From: Taudactylus pleione
Taxonomy: Eukaryota > Chordata > Amphibia > Anura > Myobatrachidae
Length of the DNA: 64,000 nucleotides
Assembly (NCBI GenBank): GCA_031769625.1
Contig: JAUIMM010000016.1
Location: 15,082,501-15,146,500, forward strand
Direction of reading: 5' to 3'
Part shown: positions 1-11,467 of the stretch, one piece after another
Numbering within the stretch: the stretch's first letter is position 1
How the letters are laid out: every line of letters begins with the position of its first letter
Position numbers and translations under genes: made by a program
The notes under the pieces: model-generated
The model's input: the letters and a program-made list of their open reading frames with translations, nothing else
Told to the model about the DNA's origin: nothing
The model's database searches: none

Positions 1-2479
1 AATTGTCAACCACGGGGGGGGTGTCCGCTTGTCACCAGGGGGGGGAGGGACTTGTGGATCAGAACACAGTGGTGCTTTAAAAAAATAAAATTGGGAGCGG
101 CTGCAGGGGGGCTGGCGGGCTTGATGCTTCGGGCCCTTGGGCAACTGCCCAACAAGCCCAATGGAAGAGACGGCCCAGATTACATAGTGCTATCTGATAC
201 ATTTGTGTGAACTATGATTATATATTTCTATTATCCTTGGTATAGAATGGAGCTCCCCTGATATCTCTGTTTTGTTCTAAGCTGTTATATGAGATATAAT
301 GTAGTGTACAGTATTGGTACATGCAGATCATATTATAGTGAAGTCAAGGCAGCACCATTCAAAATATCCATCAATAAGTTGCCATTCTTCTGAGAGCCAC
401 GTTGTCATCAAAGCTTTGAGGTCAAAGCTGGAACTTTAAGTATAAGTAATAATAACAACTCAATCATTATGCTACAGTATGGAGAGTGCACTTGGGACAG
501 AACAATAATCATTTAGCAAGTGCATTGCATGCATTAAAAAAAAAAAAAAAAAAAACAATGCACCTAACAAGCAGCAGGGTGAATGGCAGCACAGTTCAGC
601 CCAGCACAGAAACGTGCAATATGGTCTTTTAGTTCCCAAGCTATTGCCGTGTCTAGTGGGCCAACATACAGGTGGCCGGACATATTACATGGAAAAAGAT
701 TCAGGAGGACACCGACATGATTTAGTGTCCATGCGCCCCAGAATCCTCTTACTTGCAGCCCCACTCCCCATATATGGATGCCTAGAAGATCTGAGCTCAC
801 ACTTCCATCTGGGAGCTTATGTTCACCCACTAGACAAGCAACAGGGGACACCATGTTATTAAGCCTTGTTGGTACACATTTCAGCAGCAGAATGGGATAC
901 CTTGATTGTCACCAATTCTACAGGGGCCAGCAAGTACATTAACTTTATAAAGAAATGACAATTTACATTACGTGTTGTAGAACCAAAAATTGAAGCACAA
1001 ATTATTTGCTCCTATGACCAGCTTGCCTGGCCAGGATTCATTGCTCTCTGCAGTTCTACTCTCTGGGATGCATACTTTCATGGGACTTGGGAGAGGACTT
1101 TTGGGGAGTTCTGATAAGTATTTTCGGGGATCTACTTGCATGCTGGGGGGTATGAATGATGTGTTGGGGTCTGGTGACATGTGGGCTCTCCAGTAGACAT
1201 ATAAGGGTCAAATAGGGGGGTCTGGTGGCTTGTGGGTGACTTGATGAGGATGAAAGGGGCATGTGGGTGTTCTGATGGCATTTGGAAGGTTGAATGGACA
1301 GTTACAGGGCATGTGGGGGTGTGATGGCATATGGAGTGAGTCTGATGATGATGTAAGGAGCCCTTGGGGAGGTCTGATTGCATGGGGTGGTCATCTGTGT
1401 GGTGTGTATGTGTATGTATTCATACACATGTATATATACACACATTTTTTAAACCATAGGGGCCACCTGTCTTAAGTGCCCTGGGACCCCTAAAGTTTTA
1501 CTCAAGCTTTGAGCCATGGCGTTGTAAAGCGGTGATAAGCTTAGTCAGCATATAATGACATTAATGCATGGACAGCTCTGTTTCCAAGTCACACCAAAGT
1601 GATTCATTCCACTTTACCATATGCTGTTTTGACGGTGGAACTTGCATGATATGACACAGAAACAGCTTTCATGTTACACTGACTGAACATATCAGGGCTT
1701 TAGAATGCCGCAGTTTTGTTGTCATACAATTGTGGTGTTCTAAAGTCTCACGCTACCCATAAGAGCTTGAGCTGGGTTTATGTTTACAAATTGATATCTG
1801 CATTATTTTCTCACGGTAATCTCCATGCTGTGTAAACAATATACACAGCATAGATTTCTAATTTATACTATCTCCCAAAGGTTTTCTTGCAATGCAACAA
1901 GACAAAAGTGTCATGTGAACAAGCTCTAACAGTACTAAGAATGTTTAATACATAGCTAACAGAATGATTCTCATGCCAGATATACAAGGAATGATTTCTT
2001 TGTGCAATTATAAAATTCTTGTCTCCGTTAATGTCTAGCCATGACAGGCTGATGTGGAGAAAAAAAGAGGCAGTGTAATTCCAAGTCAGTAATTATTAAC
2101 CCCCAGCTAATTAGTTTAACAGAGTAATATAGTGACTGTGTGACTACTTACTGCACCAATTCAGACAGTGTTTAAGTCAGTCATTGGCATGTCCTGTGGA
2201 AAGATACTTAGAGACACCTGTTATATGCATCCAATCACAATAAATGTTACAGTTATGTTTACTTACTCAGACCTAAGTAATGTAGTTTTCTGTTTTGTAT
2301 TACTGCCAGTTTGCATAACATTTAACAAGGAAGGGATATGTATAAATACAAACACTCAACTGAAAAACAGACGTTTTGATTCTTTACCTCTGCGTATTCT
2401 GGATTTTGCTTAAAATCTGGTCTTTTAGAGTGAGTACTGGGGTGGAAATTGCAATTCTATAACTCTGGTTGGATATAAA
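1..2479. other. Non-coding stretch, no gene seen
   Basis: No convincing coding region. Positions 1-165 are very G-rich and look like the tail of an unclassified DNA transposon. A pure A run lies at 536-555. Positions 1070-1400 are a degenerate G-rich repeat with recurring 'tctgatg' and 'catgtggg' words. The short open frames here lie on both strands of low-complexity sequence and match no family I know. Confidence 0.6.
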
Positions 2480-2489
2480 AAAGCAGGAA

Positions 2490-4250
2490 AGTAGGAGGAA
2501 AAGCAGCACTCCACAGATCTAGTCCATACATAAAGGAGGAAAAGCAGCACTCTACAGATCTAGTCCTCACATAAAGGAGGAAAAGCAGCACTCCACAGAT
2601 CTAGTCCTCACATAAAGGAGGAAAAGCAGCACTCCACAGATCTAGTCCTCACATAAAGGAGGAAAAGCAGCACTTCACAGATTTAGTCCTCATATAATGG
2701 AGGAAAAGCAGCACTCCACAGATCTAGTCCACACATAAAGGAGAAAAAGCAGCACTCCACAGATCTAGTCCTCACATAAAGGAGGAAAAGCAGCACTCCA
2801 CAGATCTAGTCCTCACATAGAGAAGGAAAAGCAGCACTCCACAGATTTAGTCCACACATAAAGGAGGAAAAGCAGCAATCCACAGATCTAGTCCACACAT
2901 AAAGGAGGAAAAGCATCACTCCACAGATCTAGTCCACACATAAAGGAGGAAAAGCAGCACTCCACAGATCTAGTCCACACATAAAGGAGGAAAAGCAGCA
3001 CTCCACAGATCTAGTCCACACATAAAGGAGATAAAGCAACACTCCACAGATCTAGTCCACACATAGAGGAGGAAAAGCATCACTCCACAGATCTAGTCCT
3101 CACATAAAGGAGGAAAAGCAGCACTCCACAGATCTAGTCCTCACATAGAGAAGGAAAAGCAACACTCCACAGATCTAGTCCTCACGTAAAGGAGAAAAAG
3201 CAGCACTCCACAGATCTAGTCCTCACATAAAGGAGAAAAAGCAGCACTCCACAGATCTAGTCCACACATAAAGGAGACAAAGCAGTACTCTACAGATCTA
3301 GTTCAAAGATATAGCAGGAGATTTATCAAAGCTTAGAGAGAGATAAAAAAGCAGCTTTCCACAGATCTAGTCCTCACATAAAGGAGGAAAAGCAGCACTC
3401 CACAGATCCATTCCTCACATAAAGGAGGAAAAGCAGCACTCCACAGATCTAGTCCTCATGTAATGAGATAAAGCAACACTCTACAGATCTATTCCACACA
3501 TAAAGGAGACAAAGCAGTTCTCTACAGATCTAGTTCCTAGATATAGCAAGATTTATCAAAGCTTAGAGAGAGATAAAAAAGCAGATTTCCACAGATCTAG
3601 ACCTCACTTAAAAGAGGAAAAGCATAGATCAGCCATTATATAAAGGATGAAAAGCAGCACTCAATCGGTCTAGTCCTTACGTAAAGGAGAAAAGGCAGCA
3701 CTCCATAGGTCTAGTCCTTACGTAAAGGAGAAAAGGCAGCACTCCATAGGTCTAGTCCACACATAACGGAGGAAAAGCAGCACTCCACAGATCTAGGCCA
3801 CACATAAAGGAGCAAAAGCAGAACTACACAAATCTACTCCACACATAAAGGAAGAAAAGCAGAACTACACAGATCTAGTCCTCACATAAAGGAGGAAAAG
3901 CAGCACTCCACAGATCTAGTCCTCACATAATGGAGGAAAAGCAGCACTCCACAGATCTAGTCGTCAAGAGAATGAGATAAAGCTGCATTCTACAAATCTA
4001 GGCCACACATAAAGGAGTAAAAGCAGCACTCCATAAGTCTAGTCCTCACATAAAGGAGGAAAAGCAAAACTACACAAATCTACTCCACACGTAAAGGAAG
4101 AAAAGCAGCACTCCACAGATCTAGTCCCCACATAAAGGAGGAAAAGCAGCACTCCACAGATCTAGTCATCAAGTGAATGAGATAAAGCTGCATTCTACAG
4201 ATCTAATCCTCACATAAAGGAGGAATAGCAGCACTCCACAGATCTAGTCC
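2490..4250. repeat. 41-bp minisatellite, about 40 copies
   Basis: A head-to-tail array of a 41-bp unit containing 'aaaggaggaaaagcagcact' followed by 'ccacagatctagtcctcaca'. Spacing between units in the clean part is exactly 41 bp (for example 2532 to 2573). Most units keep an AGATCT core. Units diverge towards 3600-4250. Two places (about 3305-3360 and 3536-3600) carry the same foreign-looking insert with 'tttatcaaagcttagagaga', which implies that a larger block was duplicated inside the array. Confidence 0.93.
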
Positions 4251-4379
4251 TCCTTGGCGGTGACAGGAGGTTGGCTATTCAGACATAGAAATTCTGCAGT
4301 TTTTGGGAGTGTTATGGGACTGTTGCGGGCTTGTCGCTGAAAGTGGTTGCATACAAAGACACTTCATCACTCACATTGG

Positions 4380-5540
4380 AGGCCATACGTAGCTGTGCAG
4401 GGGTGCTGCCTGTGTCATTTATCAGGGGCTTCTGCCTTGTTCAGGGGTGCTCTCCCCCAAGTGCCCCCCATAAATTACTAAATAAATAAAGGTGTTTTTT
4501 TTTTGTGTGTGTGTGTGCGAGAGCCACACTTATCACCAGCAACGTAGCTGTGCAGGGGTGTTGCCTGTGTCGTTTATCAAGGTGCTGCTGCCTCCTTCAA
4601 GAGTGCTCTTCCCCCCAAGTGCCCCCTTCAAATAAATCAATTAATGTGTTTATTTGTGTGTGTGTGTACATTAGCCACACTTATCACCAGCAACGTAGCT
4701 GTGCAGGGGTGCTGCCTGTGTCATTTATCAAGAGGCTGCTGTCTCATTCCGGGGTGCTCCCCCGCCAAGTGCCCCTCCAAAATTAATCAATCAATCAATG
4801 TCTTTTTTTTTGTGCGTGTGTGTGCGCGTGTCATTTATCAAGAGGCTACTGCCTCGTTCACCCCAAGTGGCAAAAAAAATAATTAATCAATCAATGTTTT
4901 GTTTCTTGTGTGTGTGTGTGTGTGTGCGTTTAAGCCACTTATCACCAGCAACATAACTGTACAGGGGTGCTGCCTGTCAGGGCCATAACTAGGGTAGTGC
5001 GACCTGTGCCAGGGCACTGCAGGGCAGGGGGCGCTGTTTGGGCCTGTCAATTTTCCTGTTTATTACCATTCTCACTTGTAGCTTCCTCTTCTTTTATCTC
5101 CAGCATCTCCTGGCCTCCCTTATCTCTTCCCTGGCCCTTCCCCATGAGGCCATGGCCCTTTTTTTGGATGCACTATCTTATGTCCCTATTAAAAAAATGG
5201 GGGTGGGGCTTCGCCAATGCTCTCTCTGGCACAGGGCACCAAAAAATCTAGTTACGGCTCTGTTGCCTGTGTCGTTTATCAAGGGGCTGCTGCCTCATTC
5301 AGGGGTGCTCTCCCCCTCAAGTGCCAAACAGAAATTAATCAATCAAGCAATGTCTTTTTTTGTGTGTGTGCGCATTAGCCACACTTATCACCATCAATGT
5401 AGCTGCGCAGGGGTGCTGTCTGTGTCGTTTATCAAGGGGCTGCTGCCTCGTTCAGTGGTGCTCTCCCTTCCAAGTGTCAAAAAAAAATTAATCAATGTGT
5501 TTTTTTTTCTGTGTGTGTGTGCGTGTTAGCCATGACATCA
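4380..5540. repeat. Tandem array of about 150-bp units with GT-rich links
   Basis: Repeated unit with 'cacttatcaccagcaacgta', then 'gctgtgcaggggtgctgcct', a 'gtttatcaaggggctgctgc' segment, an 'aattaatcaatcaatg' segment and a (GT)n run. Copies start near 4390, 4525, 4675, 4930 and 5380, some shortened. The array is interrupted by a hAT-like insertion at 4978-5262. The open frames in it are repeat artefacts. Confidence 0.85.
4978..5262. mobile_element. hAT-like MITE with 8-bp target duplication
   Basis: Starts 'cagggccataactag' and ends 'ctagttacggctctg', imperfect terminal inverted repeats. It is flanked by ctgcctgt (4970-4977) and ttgcctgt (5263-5270), an 8-bp duplication with one mismatch. 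Removing it restores the normal unit of the surrounding tandem array, so the insertion is younger than the array. The CAG end and 8-bp duplication fit the hAT superfamily. No coding capacity. A relative lies at 58765-59017, and probably another at 35683-36443. Confidence 0.85.
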
Positions 5541-5559
5541 CAAATGCCTCAGCTGAGAT

Positions 5560-6054
5560 TTACATAAAATTTTCAAAATGTGAAAATAGAGGATATGGTT
5601 TAAAAAATCGAATAAAACAGCTAAATCTGCGTTCTTTGATTATAGTGTCTCTACTCCCAGTCCCTACCCATGGCCCCTCTACCTGAATTTCAGCGAGACA
5701 GAGGGGCAACTCCATGCAACCGTATTCCAGAGTGCAGCTGCTCCTCCTGTAGCCTAGGTCAGAAGATGTGTAGGGGGTGTGGTGATGATATGGACTAAAA
5801 TGGAGCTCACATTCACTAAAGTGAACAATGAATCCCCAATCTAACAGGGAGCACAACTGTAATTTATACACAACACAAGATGGGATAACGATACAGGCTT
5901 GGGTGATGGTATAATCTGGGGTGTATACATCATCTTCTTCACACAATATTAATTTGGAATCCACCATTACAGGTGCCTCTGTAATTATTGCATGTAATTG
6001 ACGGTAAAGGTCTTTCACATTTTGGGGAAGTAGTCTCAGGCCAATCACTGACAA
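5560..6054 (-). CDS. Unrecognised 164-residue open frame, doubtful
   Basis: An open frame of 164 codons starting MSVIGLRLLPQNVKDLYRQL and ending at 5560. It lies between two tandem arrays and is not itself repetitive, so it cannot be dismissed as an in-frame minisatellite. I recognise no domain, signal peptide or catalytic motif. The first ~65 residues look more protein-like, with an acidic patch, than the Cys- and His-rich rest. No splice signals or poly(A) signal clearly frame it. It may be a chance frame or a decayed transposon exon. Confidence 0.15.
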   Translation of the reverse strand: MSVIGLRLLPQNVKDLYRQLHAIITEAPVMVDSKLILCEEDDVYTPDYTITQACIVIPSCVVYKLQLCSLLDWGFIVHFSECELHFSPYHHHTPYTSSDLGYRRSSCTLEYGCMELPLCLAEIQVEGPWVGTGSRDTIIKERRFSCFIRFFKPYPLFSHFENFM

Positions 6055-6083
6055 GGTTCCCGGCTGTGCTGAAAACTTTTAAT

Positions 6084-6760
6084 GACCAACAGCGTCACAA
6101 TACTTGTATGAATATTACACTGCGGTATTACTGACCAACAGCGTCACAATACTTGTATGAATATTACACTGCGGTATTACTGACCAACAGCGTCACAATA
6201 CTTGTATGAAAATTACACTGCGGTATTACTGACCGACAGCGTCACAATACTTGTACGAATATTACACTGCGGTATTACTGACCGACAGCGTCACAATACT
6301 TGTATGAATATTGCACTGCGGAATTACTGACCTACAGCGTCTCAATACTTGTATGAATATTACACTGTGGTATGACGTACAGCGTCACAATACGTGTACT
6401 GCGGTATTACTGCAGTGTTACTGCGGTATTACTGACTGACAGCGTCATAATACTTTTATAAATATTACAATGCGATATTACTGACCGACAGCATCACAAT
6501 ACTAGTATGTATATTACTCTACGGAATTACTGACCGACAGTATCACAATAATTTTATGAATAGTACACTGCGGTATTACTGACCGACAGCGTCACAATCA
6601 TTTTATGAATATTACACTGCGGTATTACTGACCGACAGCATCACAATACTTTTCTGAATATTTACAATGCTGTAAAGATGGAAGCGTCATAGTGCTTATA
6701 TGGATAGATACACTGGGAGGGTACGGCATACAGCGTCACAGTACTTATATGGATACACTG
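6084..6760. repeat. 49-bp minisatellite
   Basis: Unit reads 'gaccaacagcgtcacaatac', 'ttgtatgaatattacactgc', 'ggtattact', 49 bp in the clean first copies (6084, 6133). About 11 recognisable copies run to ~6650. After that the unit is partly deleted and ends in divergent 'cagcgtcacagtacttatat' copies. An internal shortened copy lies near 6375-6430. Confidence 0.92.
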
Positions 6761-6849
6761 GGGTACAGCACAAAAAAATCTTTAAAATTATTTATTTAAC
6801 TTATGATTTTTTTTTAACCTTTAGTTACTTCTTTTTTTTTTTTTTTACA

Positions 6850-7725
6850 GCCCGTGGACAGACAGCACACCCCTGGATTGGACACAGAGCCCCAGATAGA
6901 GAAGCCCCTCCCCCCCACCCACCTAGGCAGAGCACAGCACACACCTCTTTAAACAGCCCCCTGGACAGAGCACAGTGACAGCACAACACTGGATTGGACA
7001 CACAGCCCGTAATTAAATAGCCCCCCTGGGCAGATCGCAGGACACCCCTTAAACAGCCCCCTGGACCATACTTACCAACTTTTTATTATTCTTTTGCGGG
7101 AGCAGCTCAGAGAACTGCTGCTGCAGGCTGGTTTGGGGGGGCATAATTAGGCCCCATCCCTTTCCTTGGGAAAAGTCCGCGAGGTGGGGGCAAATCGCGC
7201 CGTTTAGCCACACCCTCTCCTTGCGAACCCGCAAATTCCCCATTAAATCTCCCCTTCCTGCCCGCTTCACTAGGAAGTGGGCAGGATGCTGGAGATCTGC
7301 CTACACTTCTGGGGGTGCGGGGGGCTACCCCAAAAAATTGGAAGTCTTCCGCAACTTCAGGGAGTGTAGGCAAGTATGCCCTGGACAGAGCACAGTGTCA
7401 GCACACCCATTTTGGACAACAGTGCTGCCAGAGCACAGTGACAGTACACCCCTGGAATGGATACACAGCCCCTGATTGAACAGCCCCCCCTGGGCAGAGC
7501 ACAACACACCCCTGTTTAAAAACAGTACCCTGGACAGAGCACATTAACAGCACACCCCTGTTTTGGACAACAGAGCTGCCAGAGCACAGTGACAGCACAC
7601 CCCTGGATTAGACAACAGCTTCCTTGCAAGAGCCCCCTTGTCAAACAGCCCCTCTTGGACAGAGCACAGCACAGCCCGACAGCTCGGGACTCAGCAAGGT
7701 AATGGCGCTGATCACCGCGTTGAGA
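6850..7725. repeat. Degenerate repeat built on a 'gacagagcacagtgacagca' word
   Basis: Recurring words 'cagagcacagtgacagca', 'cacccctgga' and 'aacagccccctgg' spaced irregularly over ~0.9 kb. The array is split by a 312-bp insertion at 7067-7378. No coding region. Confidence 0.7.
7067..7378. mobile_element. Short DNA transposon with CATACTTACC ends and 8-bp duplication
   Basis: Begins 'catacttaccaactttt' and ends 'gtaggcaagtatg', whose reverse complement begins CATACTTGCC. Flanked on both sides by a perfect ccctggac (7059-7066 and 7379-7386). The 8-bp duplication suggests hAT or another 8-bp-duplicating superfamily. Likely relatives are at 27290-27755 (partial), 41292-41579 and 57453-57818. 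Non-coding. Confidence 0.8.
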
Positions 7726-7853
7726 GACTTACAGTACCAGTCAAAAGTTTGGACACACCTTCTCATTCAATGGTTTTTGTTTATTTAAATTATTTTCAAC
7801 ATAGTAGATTAATACTGAAGACATCAAAACTATGAAAGAACATATGGAATTAT

Positions 7854-8453
7854 GGCCCTGATTCAGAGCCGCTCGTAAGCGGCCGCTCGTTCGTTCTGAC
7901 CGATGTTCGCACATCTGCGCATGCGTACGGATTTTAATACGCATGCGCGAACCAGTCAGTGCGGCCGAAAATCGTTTGTTCGCTATATAGCGAATGCCTG
8001 CTATTTTGAGTGACAGGAGGAGGCGTATGTGGGTGGTAACAGGGGAAGGTTCTTGAAAATGGGGGAGTGGAATTAGAACGCAGGCGTGCTTAAAGGTCAA
8101 AACGGGCGTTTTAAGGGAGTGCATAATTAATATAGCAGCGTCATTGACCACGTCACTTGGTTTTTTTTTTACTCAGAACTGCTCGCAAAATAGCGGTTGA
8201 AAAAACCAGCCAGAAGAATAGCGAGCAGTTCATATGCTGTTCGATGTACTCGATTAATCTAATAAATAGCGGACATGACGTATGGTGCGAGCGGCAAGGG
8301 GGCGTATTTTTCAAAATTACAACCGCAAGTTTTGCTCGCTCGTTCAGACTTAGAGGCGTGAACAGACCGCAATGAGCGAACGGTTCATTTGAATAACCAC
8401 CCCTTGTTTTAGAACGAACGACCGCAAATAGCGAACGGCTCTGAATGATGGCC
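7854..8453. mobile_element. Harbinger-type MITE, type A, 600 bp
   Basis: Starts 'ggccctgattcagagccg' and ends 'cggctctgaatgatggcc', with flanking 3-bp duplication tat/tat (7851-7853, 8454-8456). The inner layout matches other type A copies: a CGCATGCG-rich left part, a 'gtgggtggtaacaggggaag' segment, an 'aacgcaggcgtg' segment, a 'gtgcataatta' segment and an AT-rich hinge. No coding capacity. Inserted in the Tc1 remnant. Confidence 0.9.
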
Positions 8454-8493
8454 TATGTTGTAAACAAAAGTGTTAAACAAATCAAAATATGTT

Positions 8494-9005
8494 TTATATT
8501 TTAGATTCCTCAAAGTAGTCCCCTTTTGCTTTGATGACAGCTTTGCCCACTCTTGGCATTCTCTCAATCAGCTTCATGAGGTAGTCTCCTGGAATGGTTT
8601 TCCAACAGTCTTGCAGGAGTTCCCAGAGGTGCTGAGCACTTGTTGGCTGCTTTTCCTTCACTCTGCGGTCCAACTCATCCCAAACCAGCTCAATTATGTT
8701 TAGGTCGGGTGATTGTGGAGGCCAGGTCATCTGACGCAGCACTCCATCACTTTCCTTCTTGGTCAAGTAGCACTTACATAGCCTGGAGGAGTGTTTGGGG
8801 TCATTGTCTTGTTGAAAAACAAATGGTCCCAGTAAGCGCAAACCAGATGGGATGACATAGCGCTGCAGAATGCTGTGGTAGCCATGCTGGTTAAGTGTGC
8901 TTGAATTTTGAATAAATCACCAACAGTGTCACCAGCAAAGCACCCCCACACCCCCACACCTCCTCCTCCATGCTTCACCATCACACCTCCTCCTCCATGC
9001 TTAAA
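8494..9005 (-). pseudogene. Tc1 transposase, C-terminal half
   Basis: The C-terminal part of a DD34E transposase. The second catalytic Asp lies in FQQDNDPKHSS and the catalytic Glu in the SPDLNIIELVWDEL block. The reading frame ends at a stop at 8494-8496. The N-terminal paired-like DNA-binding domain and the first catalytic Asp are missing, because the element is cut near 9008. A short in-frame duplication around the KHGGGGV motif (8970-9005) is visible. The known role of the intact family is cut-and-paste transposition at TA sites. This copy cannot encode an active enzyme. Confidence 0.9.
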
Positions 9006-9008
9006 AGC

Positions 9009-9449
9009 AGCTGTCCCCTCGGTTAGTATCGCAGCTACAGATGTAGCTGCGTTACTTACCTCCTCCCCGTCGACCCAGGTACGCATGAGCACAGCCGCCA
9101 GGGAGATAGGAGGCGCAGGGGGAATCCGCTCGGATCCCTCTTCGCATCCCTGGAAATCCTTCTCATAGGAAGGAGCAGGGCTACGAGAGCAAGCGTCGTC
9201 TGGAGATGGCTTTCAGTTTTCAGAGTTTGCTGAATACCAAGGGGGTCCTATCGGCCCCCTGATGATGATTGGCCTGGTAACTTAAATATGTGGAAACTAG
9301 CGTTTCCGCATGGTTACCGGGCGATTTATCGTTTGATAAATAGGCCCCTATGTCTGTCTGTTATCACCCAGTTTTGTTCTATTACTCTTGTTTTCAATTG
9401 TAAAGCGCAACAGAATTTATGCTGCGCTACATTAGAAACTGTTAATAAT
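9009..9449. other. Non-coding, probable MITE debris
   Basis: No gene. 'ctagcgtttccgcatggtta' and 'gataaataggcccctatg' near 9297-9351 look like the end of a small DNA transposon, but I cannot place both ends. Confidence 0.4.
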
Positions 9450-9606
9450 AAGAATACTAACTGCTTTAGGGCTCGTTTACATTTGAATGTAAGCAAATTT
9501 TATGACACACCTCTCAGATGTAGCATTACACATCCACTTTACCGCCACACTAATAGGTGTTGTTTTTATAATCTCCCTGAAATGCTTTTTCAAAAGTAGG
9601 CAAGTA
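9450..9606 (+). repeat. ~160-bp dispersed repeat, copy 1
   Basis: Strongly resembles 19503-19670: 'ctaactgcttt', then 'gacacacctctcagatgtag', and an end in 'tttttcaaaagtaggcaag'. Only these two copies are seen here. Class unknown; the shared end 'aggcaagtatg' resembles the CATACTTACC family ends. Confidence 0.7.
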
Positions 9607-9659
9607 TGAAATGAACCCACTTTGCATGGAGGAGGGCTGTGCATCCAAGGAGCGTATCT

Positions 9660-10662
9660 AGGGTGGGCAGGACCGGATTAACAGGGGGGAGGGGGCATAT
9701 GGGGCCCCCACACCCACCAGGGGTTAAAGTGGGCCGGAGAAGGAGACGGAAACAGTTTTTCCTCCTAGAGCCCACCAAACCCGGCGCCGCAGGGAAGCTC
9801 CATTTGCTGGGCGCCCGTTGAGATTTTGTTACCAGCGGGTGCCCGGCTCCTTCCCCGCAGTGCCAGCGGCAGCCGGAGGCTGGAGCTCACACCTGAGCTC
9901 CGGCTTCTGGCTTCAGGCTCCCGCAGTGTACAGTGCACTATCGGAGCAACATCTTGATGTCTCTCCCATAGTTCCGAGGAGCGGCCAGCTGGACCGATGT
10001 GGACGCGGGAGCAGGGCTTAAGGTAAGTATTGTGGTGTTTTTTTCACTACAGGGGGCATAGCTACAGGGGGCATTACTACAGGGGGCACTGCTACAGGGT
10101 GCATTACTACAGGGGCCCTACTGGGGGCATTACTGCTGGGGCACTGCTACAGGGGGCACTGCAACAGGGGGCATTGCTACAGGGGCATAATTACAAGGAA
10201 CATTACTACATGGGGCACTACTACAGGGGCATTACTACAGGGGGCACTACTACAAGGGGCATTACTACAAGGGGCACTACTACAAGGGGCACTACTACAA
10301 GGGGCATTACTGCTAGGGCACTTCCACAGGGGGCATTACTATTGTCGGCACTACTACAGGGGGCAATACTACTGAGGGCATTTCTACAGGGGGCATTACA
10401 ACAGGGGGCATCACTACTGGGGCATTTCCACAGGGGACACTACCACAGGGGGCATGACTACTGGGGGCACGACATAAGGGGCACCACTACTAGGGTCATT
10501 GCATAAGGGGCACTACTGCTGGGGGCATTGTATTAGGGGCACTACTACTGTGGGCATTGTGTATTAGGGGCACTACTACTGTGGGCATTGTGTATAAGGG
10601 GAACTACTGTGGGGATTGTGTAAAAGGGGCAATGCTGTGTAATAACATGAATAAGGGATACT
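9660..10662. repeat. G-rich element with 15-bp minisatellite (10040-10640)
   Basis: Begins near 'ggaccggattaacagg', like the ends of some hAT-like elements, and runs into an array of a ~15-bp unit such as 'ggggcattactacaa'. Because 15 is a multiple of three, a 158-codon open frame (10030-10506) appears with five-residue repeats; I do not regard it as a gene. The array is cut by the Harbinger element and resumes after it at 18038 ('ggggcacaatgcggtgtaat'). Confidence 0.75.
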
Positions 10663-11461
10663 GGCCCTCATTCAGAGCCGTTCGTTAACAGCAGTACGCT
10701 CGTTGTGTTCCGATGTTGACTAACCGCGCATGCGTCGGTGTAACACTGCGCATGTGCGTACGGCAGATTGCAAGCTTTTTTTGTCTCGTTCGTCAAATAG
10801 CGTACAGGAAGTGACATGTCAAATGTGATTGACAGAACAGGGCGTTTTTGGGTGTTGACGAGGGTGGAGATGGAAAAACGCAGGCGTGGCGAGGCGTTTT
10901 TGGGGCGTACATACATTATCAGATGCGAACGTCAAATGTGTTCGTACCAATTCATACGTCACTGGATGATCCTCTTTCCCTTCAAAATGCTCGCACAGCT
11001 TAGGGTCTGGATTACTCGACCACATTGGCGATGGCTTTCTCCTCCGTCCCGGCACTCCACGATGTAGCATCGATTAATCACGGCTTGTCAGAAAATCAAT
11101 TAGTGTTGGATTGAAAACCGGCTTGGTATGTGTTTGTAAATCAGTTTTTTGGGTTAGCACAAAACCGTACGCAGGTGGAAATCATAGCTGCTAATGTCAG
11201 GATTACACAATCAATTTGCGTACATTTGTGGGGGTTTATTTTTGGCTCAATTTTTGGTTTTTGGCCTATTGTAACAATAATGTCATCATGTTTGTGTTTT
11301 TTTGGCCATTTTGCTTTTGCCTGGTGAATTTGCATCCTTATGTAAATTTTAAAACGTTCCTTAAAATGTTGTTGTTGCACGTTTTTGCCTTGTGGGCCAG
11401 GATTAAATGTAACCCATTTTTACAATAATGTCAGAATACAAAGTCGTAAATTTTTTGCAAA

Positions 11462-11467
11462 TTTATT
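11462..11467 (-). promoter_or_regulatory. Poly(A) signal for Myb/SANT-like gene A
   Basis: AATAAA on the minus strand (tttatt on plus), about 210 bases past the stop of gene A and with no other candidate closer. Its position inside the element supports a self-contained transcription unit. Confidence 0.6.

Larger units (their letters stand above)
7731..9008 (-). mobile_element. Tc1/mariner element, 5'-truncated, split by a MITE
   Basis: The right end starts after TA at 7730 with 'cagtaccagtcaaaagtttg', a terminal repeat typical of vertebrate Tc1 elements. The transposase reads on the minus strand and its C-terminal part survives. The 5' half stops near 9008, where the sequence changes to an unrelated one. 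A Harbinger-type MITE (7854-8453) sits in the 3' flank between the end and the stop codon. Confidence 0.9.

Noticed and set aside
2490..4250. Regular repeats resembling a CRISPR array
   Set aside because: The whole 41-bp unit repeats with no unique spacers, in a vertebrate context.
10030..10506. 158-codon open frame with RGHYY-like repeats
   Set aside because: Translation of a 15-bp minisatellite; no other coding sign.
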